Source: Alicyclobacillus tolerans (lineage in GTDB: Bacteria; Bacillota; Bacilli; Alicyclobacillales; Alicyclobacillaceae). Taken from it: a stretch of DNA of 64,000 bases. The notes beneath the pieces were generated by a model, which was not told the DNA's origin, searched no databases, and worked only from the letters and a program-made list of their open reading frames with translations. The stretch spans positions 22,214 to 86,213 of the forward strand of contig NZ_JXBW01000011.1 in NCBI RefSeq assembly GCF_001447355.1. The letters run 5' to 3'. Shown one piece after another: positions 54,775 through 63,994 of the stretch. The number at the start of each line of letters is the position of its first letter. Position 1 is the stretch's first letter. Both the position numbers and the translations under genes were made by a program.

Positions 54775-55761
54775 TTACTTCCGATACGCCTCTACACTAG
54801 CCACGAGCAAGCGCAGAGTCGCGTCCACATCCGCGAGATCGACCATGGCCTCTGCAGCTCCTGCTGTGTGAACGGGATACGAAATGCCAGCGGCCAGAAT
54901 ACCCGCACGGGTCAATTGAATGGCGCCCGTATCGCTGCGCCCGCTCGGCCAGACTTCGTATTGCAGTGTAATGCCAAGCGCATGAGCCATGTCCTCAACG
55001 AGTTGTTTCACGGCTAAAGGAGCCACGGTTCCTGCGTCCATCACCTTAAAGGCAGGTCCCGCACCGAGTTGTAACGCGGTCCGCTTGCCACCGGGAACAT
55101 CGGACGCCGGAGTTGCATCGACGACGATTGCCAACTCGGGTTCGAGGGCAAATGCCGCAGCCTGCGCCGCGCGCGCCCCTGGCGCATTTTGCGCCGTAAA
55201 GACGACGCTAACATGCAGACCGCGTTGCGCCAAGTCGCGAAAAGCCTGTAAGGCGACCGCACAGCCGACCCGATTGTCCAGCGCTCGACCGAGCAACCGG
55301 CCGTTACCCAGCTCGGCGACAGATCCGCCTATTACACCGCTCAGTCCAATAAAGGCGCGGGATTCGGCCTCTTCGCGATGTTTGGCGCCGATATCGATAA
55401 ACAGTTGGTCAAACTGTTCTGGCCGCTTCTCGCCATCTTCCAGGCAGACCAGGCCAATTGTACCATTCGTAAATGTCACCTGCCGAAATGCCGTCTCAGA
55501 AGCCGTCAATCCCCCCGTCGGAATGACACGCAAATAGCCGTTGTCATCGATGTCAATGACCATGACGCCCGGTTCATCCATGTGCGCTGCAATCATCACA
55601 TGTGGACCATCGCCGCGCTTCGTGGCGATGGCATTGCCAAGTGCGTCCATACGGGTTTCATCGGCGAGGTCCTGCACGGCGTCGAGCAGCACCGACGCGA
55701 TGCGCCCTTCGCTACCTGACGGGGCTATCTCCCCCGCCAAACGAACGATCCATTCCTTCAC
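54775..55761 (-). CDS. M42 aminopeptidase-like protein lacking the catalytic glutamates
   Basis: 328 residues. It has the M42 fold and several ligands: AAHMDE (His60), ALDNRVG (Asp162), VVDATP (Asp215) and a late His (298). The usual QEEVG segment, holding the general-base and metal Glu, reads TAQNAPGAR (Gln191-Asn192-Ala193). Hydrolysis is therefore unlikely as in classical M42. It is third in a tandem of overlapping M42 genes; its GTG overlaps the previous stop (GTGA), so it may be a structural or regulatory subunit. A much longer frame upstream is not used. Confidence 0.85.
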   Translation of the reverse strand: MKEWIVRLAGEIAPSGSEGRIASVLLDAVQDLADETRMDALGNAIATKRGDGPHVMIAAHMDEPGVMVIDIDDNGYLRVIPTGGLTASETAFRQVTFTNGTIGLVCLEDGEKRPEQFDQLFIDIGAKHREEAESRAFIGLSGVIGGSVAELGNGRLLGRALDNRVGCAVALQAFRDLAQRGLHVSVVFTAQNAPGARAAQAAAFALEPELAIVVDATPASDVPGGKRTALQLGAGPAFKVMDAGTVAPLAVKQLVEDMAHALGITLQYEVWPSGRSDTGAIQLTRAGILAAGISYPVHTAGAAEAMVDLADVDATLRLLVASVEAYRK

Positions 55762-56795
55762 AAGGTAAAACTCCCTTCCGCGATCTCTTTGAGTACCGCC
55801 TGCAACAGCCGTTGTGCGTTTTCCACGTCGTCGAGCGAAACCACCTGCGTAGGCGCGTGAATATAGCGCACAGGCACCGAGATCGATCCACCAACAACAC
55901 CCTTGCCGACGCGATGAATGGCCCCAAAGTCGTTCGATCCGCCCTTCACCCGCCGCCACTGCACGGGAATTCCGTGTCGTTTGGCCGTCTCCCACATAAA
56001 TTCGGCAAACCGACGATCCGCAATTGTCTGCGCATCTTGCACGGTCAGCGCCGGTCCTTTACCGAGCACGGTCGACTGCCCATGCGACGGCGCCCCGACG
56101 ACGTCGAAGCATACGGTACCTTCGAGCGCAATTGCGATGTCGGGCTGTATCTGATACGCGGCCGCCCTCGCTCCGCGCAGCCCTATCTCCTCCTGCACCG
56201 TGAATGCTCCATAGAGTGGATACGGGACCTCAGACCGCATCGCTTCCACCAGCAGCGCACAACCGACTCTATCGTCAAACGACTTGCCTTTCGCGGCTCG
56301 CTCGCCAAACTCCGCGTAACGCGTGGCAAACACCGCTGCATCGCCCGGTTTGACGACCGACTTCGCATCCGCCGCATCCTTTGCACCAATATCGATGTAG
56401 AGCTTCTCCATCGGGATGGGCTTTTGCCGTTCTTCAGGCGCTTGCAGATGGACCGGCTTTGCACCAATTACCCCCGGAATTCTGTCGGGTCCAATGAATA
56501 CAGGCTTGGACACGAGCACGCGCGGATCGATCCCGCCGAGCGACCGGAATTTGAGCAATCCGGCGTCTGCGCCCCCGTCGCAAATCTGTACAACCATCAA
56601 ACCAACTTCATCCATATGGGCATCGAGCATCACCTTGGGTCCAGGCTTTGCCGCCCCTTTGACAGCAATCAGATTGCCAAGCACGTCCGTTTTCATCTCA
56701 TCGACGCGGCCCTCTAGTTCGCCGCGAATGACGTTTCGCACTTCATCCTCAAATCCGGTCGGGCCGAACGCCTCCGACAGCGTTTTTAATAGCAT
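55758..56795 (-). CDS. M42 family metallo-aminopeptidase (intact active site)
   Basis: 345 residues. LDAHMDEVG (His60), SFDDRVG (Asp175) and VQEEIGLRGA (Glu202-Glu203), then VRYIHA with the last His, give a full dinuclear-metal site. Relatives (TET, FrvX, YsdC) are large oligomers that trim peptides in the cytoplasm. GGAGG lies 7 nt before the ATG, which overlaps the previous M42 gene by 10 bp. Some relatives were called cellulases from old annotation; peptidase is the better call. Confidence 0.9.
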   Translation of the reverse strand: MLLKTLSEAFGPTGFEDEVRNVIRGELEGRVDEMKTDVLGNLIAVKGAAKPGPKVMLDAHMDEVGLMVVQICDGGADAGLLKFRSLGGIDPRVLVSKPVFIGPDRIPGVIGAKPVHLQAPEERQKPIPMEKLYIDIGAKDAADAKSVVKPGDAAVFATRYAEFGERAAKGKSFDDRVGCALLVEAMRSEVPYPLYGAFTVQEEIGLRGARAAAYQIQPDIAIALEGTVCFDVVGAPSHGQSTVLGKGPALTVQDAQTIADRRFAEFMWETAKRHGIPVQWRRVKGGSNDFGAIHRVGKGVVGGSISVPVRYIHAPTQVVSLDDVENAQRLLQAVLKEIAEGSFTL

Positions 56796-57847
56796 GACAA
56801 GTCCTCCACCTGCGCCATGTCCAGTTCGGCGATATAGTGTGCCAACAGACGTGCGCACTGTTCGATGTCGGCATATGATCCTGTCTCGACTGATGTGTGC
56901 ATATAGCGAATAGGAATCCCGACCAAGGCTGCGGCGAGGCCCGGTCCGGCGACTTGAAACGCGTTTGCATCCGCACCAACGGGCGTTTGTGAAAGCTCGA
57001 TTTGGTACGGAATGCGGTGGCGCTCCGCGACATCCACAAGCCGCTGAAAGACCTTTCGGTGCAAATTCGGACCAAACGAGATGGCCGGCCCAGCGTCTAG
57101 TGCAAACGATTCGTCTGCGGCCTGTCCGGGAAATGCACCAAATGTCACATCAATGGCAATGGCGACATCTGGCTGCACCGCGAACCCAACGGTCTGTGCG
57201 CCGCGCAGTCCAACTTCTTCTTGAACCGTCGCGACCGCATACACGTCCGCTTGGTGGACAAACTGCCGCAACCGATGCAACGTTTCTAGCAAAATGGCAA
57301 GACTTGCGCGGTTATCAAGCGATTTGCCAGCCAGGCGCCGATTGCGCAACAAATACACTTCTCGCGACAACGTGACGCGGTCGCCGATGCGCACGCGCTC
57401 TCGCACAGCACTTTCGGGCATCGCCAAATCGAGATACAAGTCGGACAAAGGCGCCGCCTTCCCCCGCTCCTCAGGAGCCGTCAGATGTGGTGGTTTCGAG
57501 CCGACGACTGCCAGCAAATCATCACTACGTGTATGAACAACGACTTCTTGCCCAACCAAAGTTCGCGGGTCAAAGCCTCCCGTCTGCGCCACTCGCAAAA
57601 AACCGCCCTCTTCGATGCGAGCGACCACAAGTGCGATCTCGTCCATATGCGCGGCAAGCAACACGCGAGGTCTACGTCCCTCACCACGCCCCTCTATACA
57701 GGCCACAACATTGCCCATGACATCGACCTCGACCTTATGTGCATAGCTGTGCAACTGTGGTACGACCACGTCGCGCACCGCACCTTCAAAGCCAGGGCCG
57801 CCATGCGTGGTCATCAGTTGTTCTAACAATCGCTGATGGTTTTCCAT
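56786..57847 (-). CDS. M42 family metallo-aminopeptidase (intact active site)
   Basis: 353 residues. AAHMDEIA (His67), SLDNRAS (Asp178), VQEEVGLRGA (Glu210-Glu211) and RYMHTSVE complete the active site. First of three overlapping M42 genes, so the three products could share one complex. The ATG at 57847 follows AGAGAGGTGG at about 10 nt. Confidence 0.9.
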   Translation of the reverse strand: MENHQRLLEQLMTTHGGPGFEGAVRDVVVPQLHSYAHKVEVDVMGNVVACIEGRGEGRRPRVLLAAHMDEIALVVARIEEGGFLRVAQTGGFDPRTLVGQEVVVHTRSDDLLAVVGSKPPHLTAPEERGKAAPLSDLYLDLAMPESAVRERVRIGDRVTLSREVYLLRNRRLAGKSLDNRASLAILLETLHRLRQFVHQADVYAVATVQEEVGLRGAQTVGFAVQPDVAIAIDVTFGAFPGQAADESFALDAGPAISFGPNLHRKVFQRLVDVAERHRIPYQIELSQTPVGADANAFQVAGPGLAAALVGIPIRYMHTSVETGSYADIEQCARLLAHYIAELDMAQVEDLSCY

Positions 57848-57885
57848 AGGCGTGCAACCACCTCTCTTCAACAAAGCGCAAATAC

Positions 57886-58908
57886 TCACTCCATATCCAG
57901 TGTAACACGGCTGTCATTTGTCGGTGAGGCTATGGCAGCCCGTTCGCACCACTGCTCCATAGTGTCGGTGCCACCCGAAAGAGACCACAGCCGCTCCATG
58001 TCATCAGGCACGCGTGCCCAAGACTTCTTCCGTGGACCGTTCTCACCCAATTGCCACGATAGTTGATAGGCATGTAAGGCCTGATGCGGAAATACGCGTT
58101 CAAAATAGCCCGCCCGCCCTGCTAGATCTGGCTTGCGGGCGACACTGTACGGATAATCGCGGTCCCCGACAAGCGGCATGCCCCGTGATGCCATCTGAAG
58201 TCGAATCTGATGCGTACGCCCGGTCTCCAATTCGAATGCAAACAAGACCATGTGTCCCGTGCGCGCAAGGGGAAGGGCGTGCGTTATGGCACGTTCGCCC
58301 TTGCCTTCAGGGACGACAATCCGCCGCGAAGGTTTCTCGGGATTCATTGCGAGATCGTCGACGAGATGCAGCCAAACTCCGCACGGGATGTCATTTTGCA
58401 CGTAAGCCAGAGCCACATACTTGCGGTGGACGAGTCCGTGGCGCAAGGCTCTGTCCAACTGATGGTGCGCGTGCGCGTGTTTGGCAAACAAGATAGCACC
58501 CGATGTGTATTTGTCTAAGCGATGAACGGCATGGGGTGTTTGCCCTGTCTTCTGTAAGTAGTAGGCAACTCCAGCCAATAGTGAACCCGTGCGTTCACGA
58601 GCCGAAGGATGTGTCAATATGCCAGCCGGCTTATTGACGACCATAACATCCTCGTCCTCGTAACAGATGTCAAGCGGCATCTGTTCGGGCGCAATCGAAG
58701 GTGACTCGTCAGGTAGTTGCCAAGAGATCAGATCTCCTCGTCGGACAATCGCCGATAGCCGCACTGGTTGGCCGTTCAGAAAAAATCCATCTTCGCGGAT
58801 GATGCGCCGCAACAATCGGCGCGACAAGCCCAAGGTACCCATGAGGACGGTCGATAGTCGACGTCCCTCCAGTTCCGCAGGCACCTGATATTGCTCCACT
58901 TCCAACAC
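57886..58908 (-). CDS. RluA-family pseudouridine synthase
   Basis: 340 residues. An S4-like N-terminal segment (about 15-70) precedes the catalytic core with NKPAGILTHPS, HRLDKYTSGAILFAKHA (catalytic Asp) and GRTHQIRLQMAS. It isomerises uridine in rRNA or tRNA; the target site is unknown. The start is uncertain, with GTG and TTG candidates and a weak site. The last 60 residues extend past the usual domain. Confidence 0.9.
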   Translation of the reverse strand: MLEVEQYQVPAELEGRRLSTVLMGTLGLSRRLLRRIIREDGFFLNGQPVRLSAIVRRGDLISWQLPDESPSIAPEQMPLDICYEDEDVMVVNKPAGILTHPSARERTGSLLAGVAYYLQKTGQTPHAVHRLDKYTSGAILFAKHAHAHHQLDRALRHGLVHRKYVALAYVQNDIPCGVWLHLVDDLAMNPEKPSRRIVVPEGKGERAITHALPLARTGHMVLFAFELETGRTHQIRLQMASRGMPLVGDRDYPYSVARKPDLAGRAGYFERVFPHQALHAYQLSWQLGENGPRKKSWARVPDDMERLWSLSGGTDTMEQWCERAAIASPTNDSRVTLDME

Positions 58909-58929
58909 CCCATAGCGGCCTTGGGTACG

Positions 58930-59028
58930 TCAACCAAGGCGCCGGATCGCAAAATACAAATAGATGATACCAATTGTCAGCAAGCCGCCCAAGACGGCGA
59001 TGTACAACATCTTGTCGATGGTCTTCAT
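58930..59028 (-). CDS. Small single-helix membrane protein (32 aa)
   Basis: The reading frame from an ATG after GAGGTG encodes 32 residues, with a hydrophobic helix from about residue 9 to 27 and a charged C-terminal end. It ends 21 bp before the RluA gene start and may be co-transcribed with it. No known family was recognised. Confidence 0.5.
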   Translation of the reverse strand: MKTIDKMLYIAVLGGLLTIGIIYLYFAIRRLG

Positions 59029-59172
59029 GGCACTCACCTCGGTTTAGGTTCCGCACCCAGGCACCGACATATACGACAGCCATCTGTTTGTATGTAGGAA
59101 GATTGGTCTATAACGAATGTGGACGGATATTTTGTAATACAGGTGACTCGCCACAGAAAGGAGGCTATGGCC

Positions 59173-59373
59173 TTGGTCGTACCGTTTACATTTCGCGTCG
59201 TCGGCAAAGAATCTGCGCGCTTGCCGCAACGCATGTGCGATCACGGCTGTGACTACCTCATTCAAGTGGTTGGTCCAGACGACGACGTACAATTTGAGAT
59301 GTGCCCCCTTTGGGCCGAACAATTTGCGGGAGAACTGTTGAACGCAATCGAATTGAGCCATTTGTCAAATTAG
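59173..59373 (+). CDS. Small hypothetical protein
   Basis: 66 residues from a TTG lying 8 nt after AAAGGAGG (an ATG two codons earlier is possible but too close). Acidic, with Cys in CDHGCD and MCPLWAE. No family recognised. Confidence 0.55.
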   Translation: MVVPFTFRVVGKESARLPQRMCDHGCDYLIQVVGPDDDVQFEMCPLWAEQFAGELLNAIELSHLSN

Positions 59374-59464
59374 CTTGTCATACCTGTCCATCTCGCGACA
59401 TACATCTCTCTTTACCAGACGTTCGCAAGCCGAACGGCCTATTACAATGGAGAGGGAGATGTGT

Positions 59465-60565
59465 GTGATTCGTCGCCGGGGATATCCCAGCTTCATCGTC
59501 AGCCTCGCATTCGTACTCGTGTGCACACTGTTGGCTGTATGTGCCAATCCCACGCCTGTTATCAGTCAACCGTTGTCCACCCGCGAACCCAGTGGACGAG
59601 CCTCGCATACAAAAGCCGAGGTCCAACCACTCGCCTATGAACCAAACCAACGCCGCTCCGTTCCGTCGCCGCAGAGTCCGCTACAGCCGACCAGTGGTGC
59701 AGCTTTCGTGCGGGAAGTTCGTTTCATCCCGCATGCAAGTCCCACCGTGCATGTGCGTGAGACAGCCGCCGTTCAATCGGCACCACCGCACCCCAACATG
59801 AGGCACGCAAGCTTGTGGCGTGTAGAACCTGGCGATTGTCTATGGAACATTGCACTCGCAAAACACACAACGGTCTCCGCTATCGTGCAAGAGAACCATC
59901 TGAGGTCTACCATCTTGCATATTGGACAAGTCCTGCACGTCATCGATGGCCTTGTCACCCCCCGCATACAACGTCCGAAATCGTCCAAGGCGAATTCCTC
60001 GCCGACAAAGTCCTGGCATCCCATGACCTATGTCGTTCAACCGGGAGATTCGCTTTGGAAGATCTCGCGCGAATTCGGAGTTTCTATACGCGCCATCATC
60101 AACGACAACGCCTTGTTAGGCGATGATATTCAACCGGGTCAACGCCTTGTCATTGGGCCCATGAATGCCAGTTACCACCCCACCGCGGCTAGCCGCGCCT
60201 TAATCGCCAGTGCCCCAAAGTGGCTGATTCCCATCTATCAAGCAGCAGGTCGCAAATATGACATACCGTGGACTGTTCTCGCCGCGATTCACAAGGAGGA
60301 GACAGACTTCGATACCACCGGCAACGACGTCTCGTCCGCCGGAGCCCTCGGACCCATGCAGTTTATGCCATCTACGTTCGCCATTTTCGGCGTCCCTGCA
60401 CCTGGCCACAAAACGCCTAGCATCTACAACGTTGAGGATGCCATCTATTCGGCAGCCAACATGCTTCATCAAGAAGGCTTTAGTCAAGATCCCTATTACG
60501 CCGTCTACGCATACAATCATTCGACGGTCTACGTCCATGACATTCTGCACATGTCGGCTACCTGA
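59465..60565 (+). CDS. Secreted LysM lytic transglycosylase
   Basis: 366 residues. An N-terminal signal helix (about 8-30) is followed by a Pro/Ser/Thr-rich stretch, two LysM repeats (VEPGDCLWNIA at about 120 and VQPGDSLWKIS at about 190) and an SLT-like domain with IHKEET, the likely catalytic Glu, and LGPMQFMPSTFAIFG. It would bind and cut peptidoglycan outside the membrane. The GTG at 59465 is 6 nt after GAGAGGGAG. Possible roles are cell-wall turnover or spore wall remodelling. Confidence 0.85.
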   Translation: MIRRRGYPSFIVSLAFVLVCTLLAVCANPTPVISQPLSTREPSGRASHTKAEVQPLAYEPNQRRSVPSPQSPLQPTSGAAFVREVRFIPHASPTVHVRETAAVQSAPPHPNMRHASLWRVEPGDCLWNIALAKHTTVSAIVQENHLRSTILHIGQVLHVIDGLVTPRIQRPKSSKANSSPTKSWHPMTYVVQPGDSLWKISREFGVSIRAIINDNALLGDDIQPGQRLVIGPMNASYHPTAASRALIASAPKWLIPIYQAAGRKYDIPWTVLAAIHKEETDFDTTGNDVSSAGALGPMQFMPSTFAIFGVPAPGHKTPSIYNVEDAIYSAANMLHQEGFSQDPYYAVYAYNHSTVYVHDILHMSAT

Positions 60566-60583
60566 TAGTCGACGAGCGACTTG

Positions 60584-62443
60584 TTACTCGCCTTGGCTCA
60601 GGTGACGAAGTACCTGGGCCAAGGCTTTTTCCATGGCAATCCCTATCTCGCTGGCATCGCGAATGACGACTGTTGCCCGCCCATATAAATGCCGAATTGC
60701 CTGCATAAACTCAGGTTCCTGAGGATCGGCAATACACAAATGCAGCACTTGCATGCCGCGCGATCGCGCCCATCGTATGGCACGCTTAGTGTCCGCGATC
60801 GCATCCCGGTAATCCTCGGCCGCCGGCTGGCCATCGCTGACGACAAACAGCCACTTCTGTCGCTCTCCTCGTGCGTTAAGCCGTTGCGCGGCCAACCGAA
60901 TCGCGAACCCATCGCGATTGTCCAGCTGCGGTTCAAGGTCGACCAAAGCAAGCGCGGCATCGGACGCTTGCGACCTTGCAAACGGAATGACATCCCACAG
61001 AAACGTCGCCGTTTCTCCCTCACCTGACGCAACAACGTGGACACTGTCTTCCCAAAAAGCACATACGCTATACGGGACGCGCAAAGTCCGCAATGTGTCC
61101 GCCAACAGGTACAAGGCTGGCTTACAAGCATCTAGGTACGGTTCCATCGATCCCGAACAGTCGACGAGAACCTGAACGGCCGCGTCATGGCGCAGTCCGG
61201 TCCGTCGCCTGTGCTCAAACAGGCGCGGCCACCGTTCGGTCGCAACTCGCTCGAGGCGTCTGCCGAGTCGGCCATACTGAAATCCTCCAGCCAATGCATT
61301 TTGTTCGCGCCAAAACGAGTGGTAAAACGCACGCAACAAACGGCGCTTCGCACCCTTGGTACCTTCTTTCCAGAATTGCACGGCCCTCATCGCCTCTCGC
61401 GAAGGCGGGTGCCAACCCCTTTCGATGACACGCGGCGCTTTGGTCGCAACGTCGGAAATGGGCGCCGACTCGTGCACCGCTTCGCGCACCTCGATCTCTG
61501 AGCCATCCTCGCGCTTTTCGCCGACGATCCGCCCGCGGCGCGAAGTGCCTTCGTACTGCTGCAACGAGCCTAGGCGACCACTCCAACCACCACCCGTTTG
61601 CGTGGCGCCCTCCGCATCATCCATCTGCAATCCAGCGGCTCGATTGCTGTCCTGACGCTGTGTCCAGGCTGGCATTGTCTGATCTTCATGGCTGTCCTCG
61701 CCATGTAGCGCAGATTCGGCACTTCTATCGGCGCGATCGCGCCCGCTATCGTTCGCCTGCCCAACTGCCCCTACCTGCAACGAGCCCGCCAAGCTGTAAT
61801 CGAACCATTGCGCATCCAAATCGACCATAGGCTGGTTGGTGGCGGCCAGCCTCTCTTGCACCACGCGCAGCGCCAACAAGGCTGCCGCTTCGCTTGTCGG
61901 GCAACCCGCGGCAAGTGCGTACCAATTGCCGGTCGGATCCGTTAAGCCGTTGTAGAGCTCCGCAAAACAGACGTTGCCCAGACGACCATCACGCTCCCAC
62001 GCCGGGATCTGTCGGGTGAACAGGTTCCTGTAAAACGCGGTGCGACTTGCAAAGTTGTGTGCTGTTCCAGGACGCTGGCGCGTCAGCCGGGCCACGATGC
62101 GAACGTCCTCGACGGCGCACATGAACTGCCAGACCAGCATGGGCACGCCTGTCGCATCAGCCTTGGCCTTCGCCTGAATCATGGCGGTCCTATCGGTGAA
62201 CCACTTGCTTCCGGCAGCCCGCAGGTACACGTCAGCCATTGTACAGGCCATTCGCTCTTCGCCTGTCAGGCCTTGATACGCCGTGGTGATTTGCAAGACG
62301 CCGTCTTCTTCGCGCCATACCGAAACAGGGCCAAACTCGCAGCGCACGTGTTCATCGCGGCTCAGGACGACGGCTAGGTCCGTGAGATGAACGCGTTCGC
62401 GTACGTCGTCAAGTTCACTGGTAAAGCGAAAAACGCTTCGCAT
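60584..62443 (-). CDS. VWA-domain protein (YojO/CbbO/NorD-like)
   Basis: 619 residues. The C-terminal von Willebrand A domain has VLVDCSGSMEPYLDA (MIDAS DxSxS) and VVSDGQPAAEDY. The middle is charged and of low complexity, and the N-terminal part is conserved with the YojO family. The gene begins 6 bp after the MoxR-type ATPase stop. Such pairs are thought to insert metals or assemble complexes; the target here is unknown. Confidence 0.85.
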   Translation of the reverse strand: MRSVFRFTSELDDVRERVHLTDLAVVLSRDEHVRCEFGPVSVWREEDGVLQITTAYQGLTGEERMACTMADVYLRAAGSKWFTDRTAMIQAKAKADATGVPMLVWQFMCAVEDVRIVARLTRQRPGTAHNFASRTAFYRNLFTRQIPAWERDGRLGNVCFAELYNGLTDPTGNWYALAAGCPTSEAAALLALRVVQERLAATNQPMVDLDAQWFDYSLAGSLQVGAVGQANDSGRDRADRSAESALHGEDSHEDQTMPAWTQRQDSNRAAGLQMDDAEGATQTGGGWSGRLGSLQQYEGTSRRGRIVGEKREDGSEIEVREAVHESAPISDVATKAPRVIERGWHPPSREAMRAVQFWKEGTKGAKRRLLRAFYHSFWREQNALAGGFQYGRLGRRLERVATERWPRLFEHRRRTGLRHDAAVQVLVDCSGSMEPYLDACKPALYLLADTLRTLRVPYSVCAFWEDSVHVVASGEGETATFLWDVIPFARSQASDAALALVDLEPQLDNRDGFAIRLAAQRLNARGERQKWLFVVSDGQPAAEDYRDAIADTKRAIRWARSRGMQVLHLCIADPQEPEFMQAIRHLYGRATVVIRDASEIGIAMEKALAQVLRHLSQGE

Positions 62444-62449
62444 TCGTCT

Positions 62450-63328
62450 TCATCCCCGGTCCACGCCGAAATAGCCGGCCGCAAGCTGCATCACCAGATC
62501 TTGCTCCCGCTCATCGTCGAGTTTCGCCGCAATAGCGCGCCGAACAGCTCGCAGTGGCGGAATGTGGGCAGCGAGATCGCAAGCATCGAGAAGAGCGCGA
62601 ATGGAGGCAGCTTCCTCGCTCACTTCGCCAGTGCGCACGGCGGCGACCAGATCGCCTGAGAGGTCGGTGAAAAGGCGAATCTGATCCGTGTCGCGCAGTT
62701 CCGATTGGCGCTCGATCAGCGCCGCCAAGCTCGCCCCCTGGATGTAAGGCACATCGACGACCACAAAGCGATTCTTGAGTGCCTCGTTCATCGGCGCAGT
62801 GCCGACATACCCCTCGTTGATGGCCGCGATCACGCGAAATTGATGGTGCGCTGTAATGGTTTCGGCTGTGAATGGATTGCTGAGTTGTCTGCGGTAGTCC
62901 AGAACACCGTTTAGGATAGGCAAGGCCTCAGGCCGCGCCATATTGATCTCGTCAATGTAGAGTAAGTGGCCCCGACGCATAGCACGTACGACAGGGCCCT
63001 CGACATAGCGAATCACGCTTTGCTCATCTTCGACGGCAAGTGTCTTAAAGCCTAAAAGCGCTTCAGCATCGAGATCGACCGAACAGTTGATGGACTCCAT
63101 CGGCAACCGTAGGCGCGCGGCTAGGGATTCCGCGAGTCGGGTCTTGCCACTGCCCGTGGGTCCGCGCAGAAGCAGATTTTTGCCAAGCGCAACCGCGGTC
63201 AGCGCGTCCTCAAGAAGCGCAGGGTCTGCGCTGTAATAGGTATCCTCAGCGTTCCCGGCGCGATAAGCCTGCACGAGTCCATGCTCCAACGCGATGTCCA
63301 TATCGTCAAACGTCCAGGCACGCTCCAT
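62450..63328 (-). CDS. MoxR-type AAA+ ATPase (YojN/CbbQ-like)
   Basis: 292 residues. LLLRGPTGSGKTRLAESLA is Walker A, LLYIDEINMARPEAL Walker B, and a sensor region with AAINEGYVG is present. The fold is the MoxR/CbbQ/NorQ type, which works with a VWA protein as a chaperone. The VWA gene follows directly. Start ATG 8 nt after AGGAGG. Confidence 0.88.
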   Translation of the reverse strand: MERAWTFDDMDIALEHGLVQAYRAGNAEDTYYSADPALLEDALTAVALGKNLLLRGPTGSGKTRLAESLAARLRLPMESINCSVDLDAEALLGFKTLAVEDEQSVIRYVEGPVVRAMRRGHLLYIDEINMARPEALPILNGVLDYRRQLSNPFTAETITAHHQFRVIAAINEGYVGTAPMNEALKNRFVVVDVPYIQGASLAALIERQSELRDTDQIRLFTDLSGDLVAAVRTGEVSEEAASIRALLDACDLAAHIPPLRAVRRAIAAKLDDEREQDLVMQLAAGYFGVDRG

Positions 63329-63506
63329 GGACAATCCCTCCTACTACATGGGTCAACCTGTACCACTGTCCGCCATCGGCCCGCCTGTGTCAAGAGCACC
63401 CTTCTCCTATGCACTGAGGCTACATCGTGCATACGGGCGTCTGTCTGAGCCACTCGGGATGAAACGGACGTAGGATACTCCAGAATTTCGAAGAGGGGGT
63501 GTCATC

Positions 63507-63614
63507 ATGTACGGCGTATTTGGCGGATACACGCAATGGGCTGTCGTGTTCCTCATCATCTTCGTACTGTTCTTCCTGCTCGTTCCGGGCTACGGTGCTG
63601 CCGCAGCCTACTGA
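63507..63614 (+). CDS. YjcZ-type small sporulation peptide
   Basis: 35 residues: a short YGVFGGYTQW head, a hydrophobic stretch VVFLIIFVLFFLLV and a Gly/Ala/Tyr tail. This is the layout of the YjcZ family of sporulation-associated peptides in Bacilli. AGAGGGGGTG precedes the ATG. It may sit in the spore membrane or coat. Confidence 0.7.
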   Translation: MYGVFGGYTQWAVVFLIIFVLFFLLVPGYGAAAAY

Positions 63615-63685
63615 GTTCCGGGGCCGCCGCCCATTGGGGCGGGCGGCCCACTTTCATAAAGTGGTACAGAAAGGAGGTACAAGCT

Positions 63686-63994
63686 ATGTGCACGCGTGCA
63701 CAGTGCGAGCGTGCCGTCGGCCAATGGGTACGCTTTCAGACGCCCTGGGGAACACATCGCGGCGTGATCGAACAAGTGACCGGGAACGGCGTGCTGGTCC
63801 GGGTTCCTCGTTCCTACGCTCCGGTTGGCTTGGCATCAGGATCGGACGAAGACCGCTTAGACGTGACCTTGGCGCAATGGGGTTACGGCTATCCGTATGC
63901 GCGCCCATACGGACGCTGGGGTTACCCGGGTTACGGTTACTGGTATGGCGGCTGGTGGTGGTGGTGGCTCGCCTTCGCAAGATACCTTGAGTGA
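63686..63994 (+). CDS. Hypothetical protein with aromatic Trp/Tyr/Gly-rich tail
   Basis: 102 residues from an ATG after AAAGGAGG. The first ~60 include a small beta-rich core (GQWVRFQTPWGTHRGVIEQV); the last ~35 are Gly, Tyr and Trp with a run of five Trp. This looks like spore coat or surface-layer small proteins, but no family is recognised. It follows the YjcZ-type gene by about 70 bp. Confidence 0.6.
   Translation: MCTRAQCERAVGQWVRFQTPWGTHRGVIEQVTGNGVLVRVPRSYAPVGLASGSDEDRLDVTLAQWGYGYPYARPYGRWGYPGYGYWYGGWWWWWLAFARYLE

Noticed and set aside
55602..56717. A 371-codon plus-strand frame over the M42 genes
   Set aside because: Antisense shadow; very Arg-rich product typical of reverse-frame reading in a GC-rich gene.
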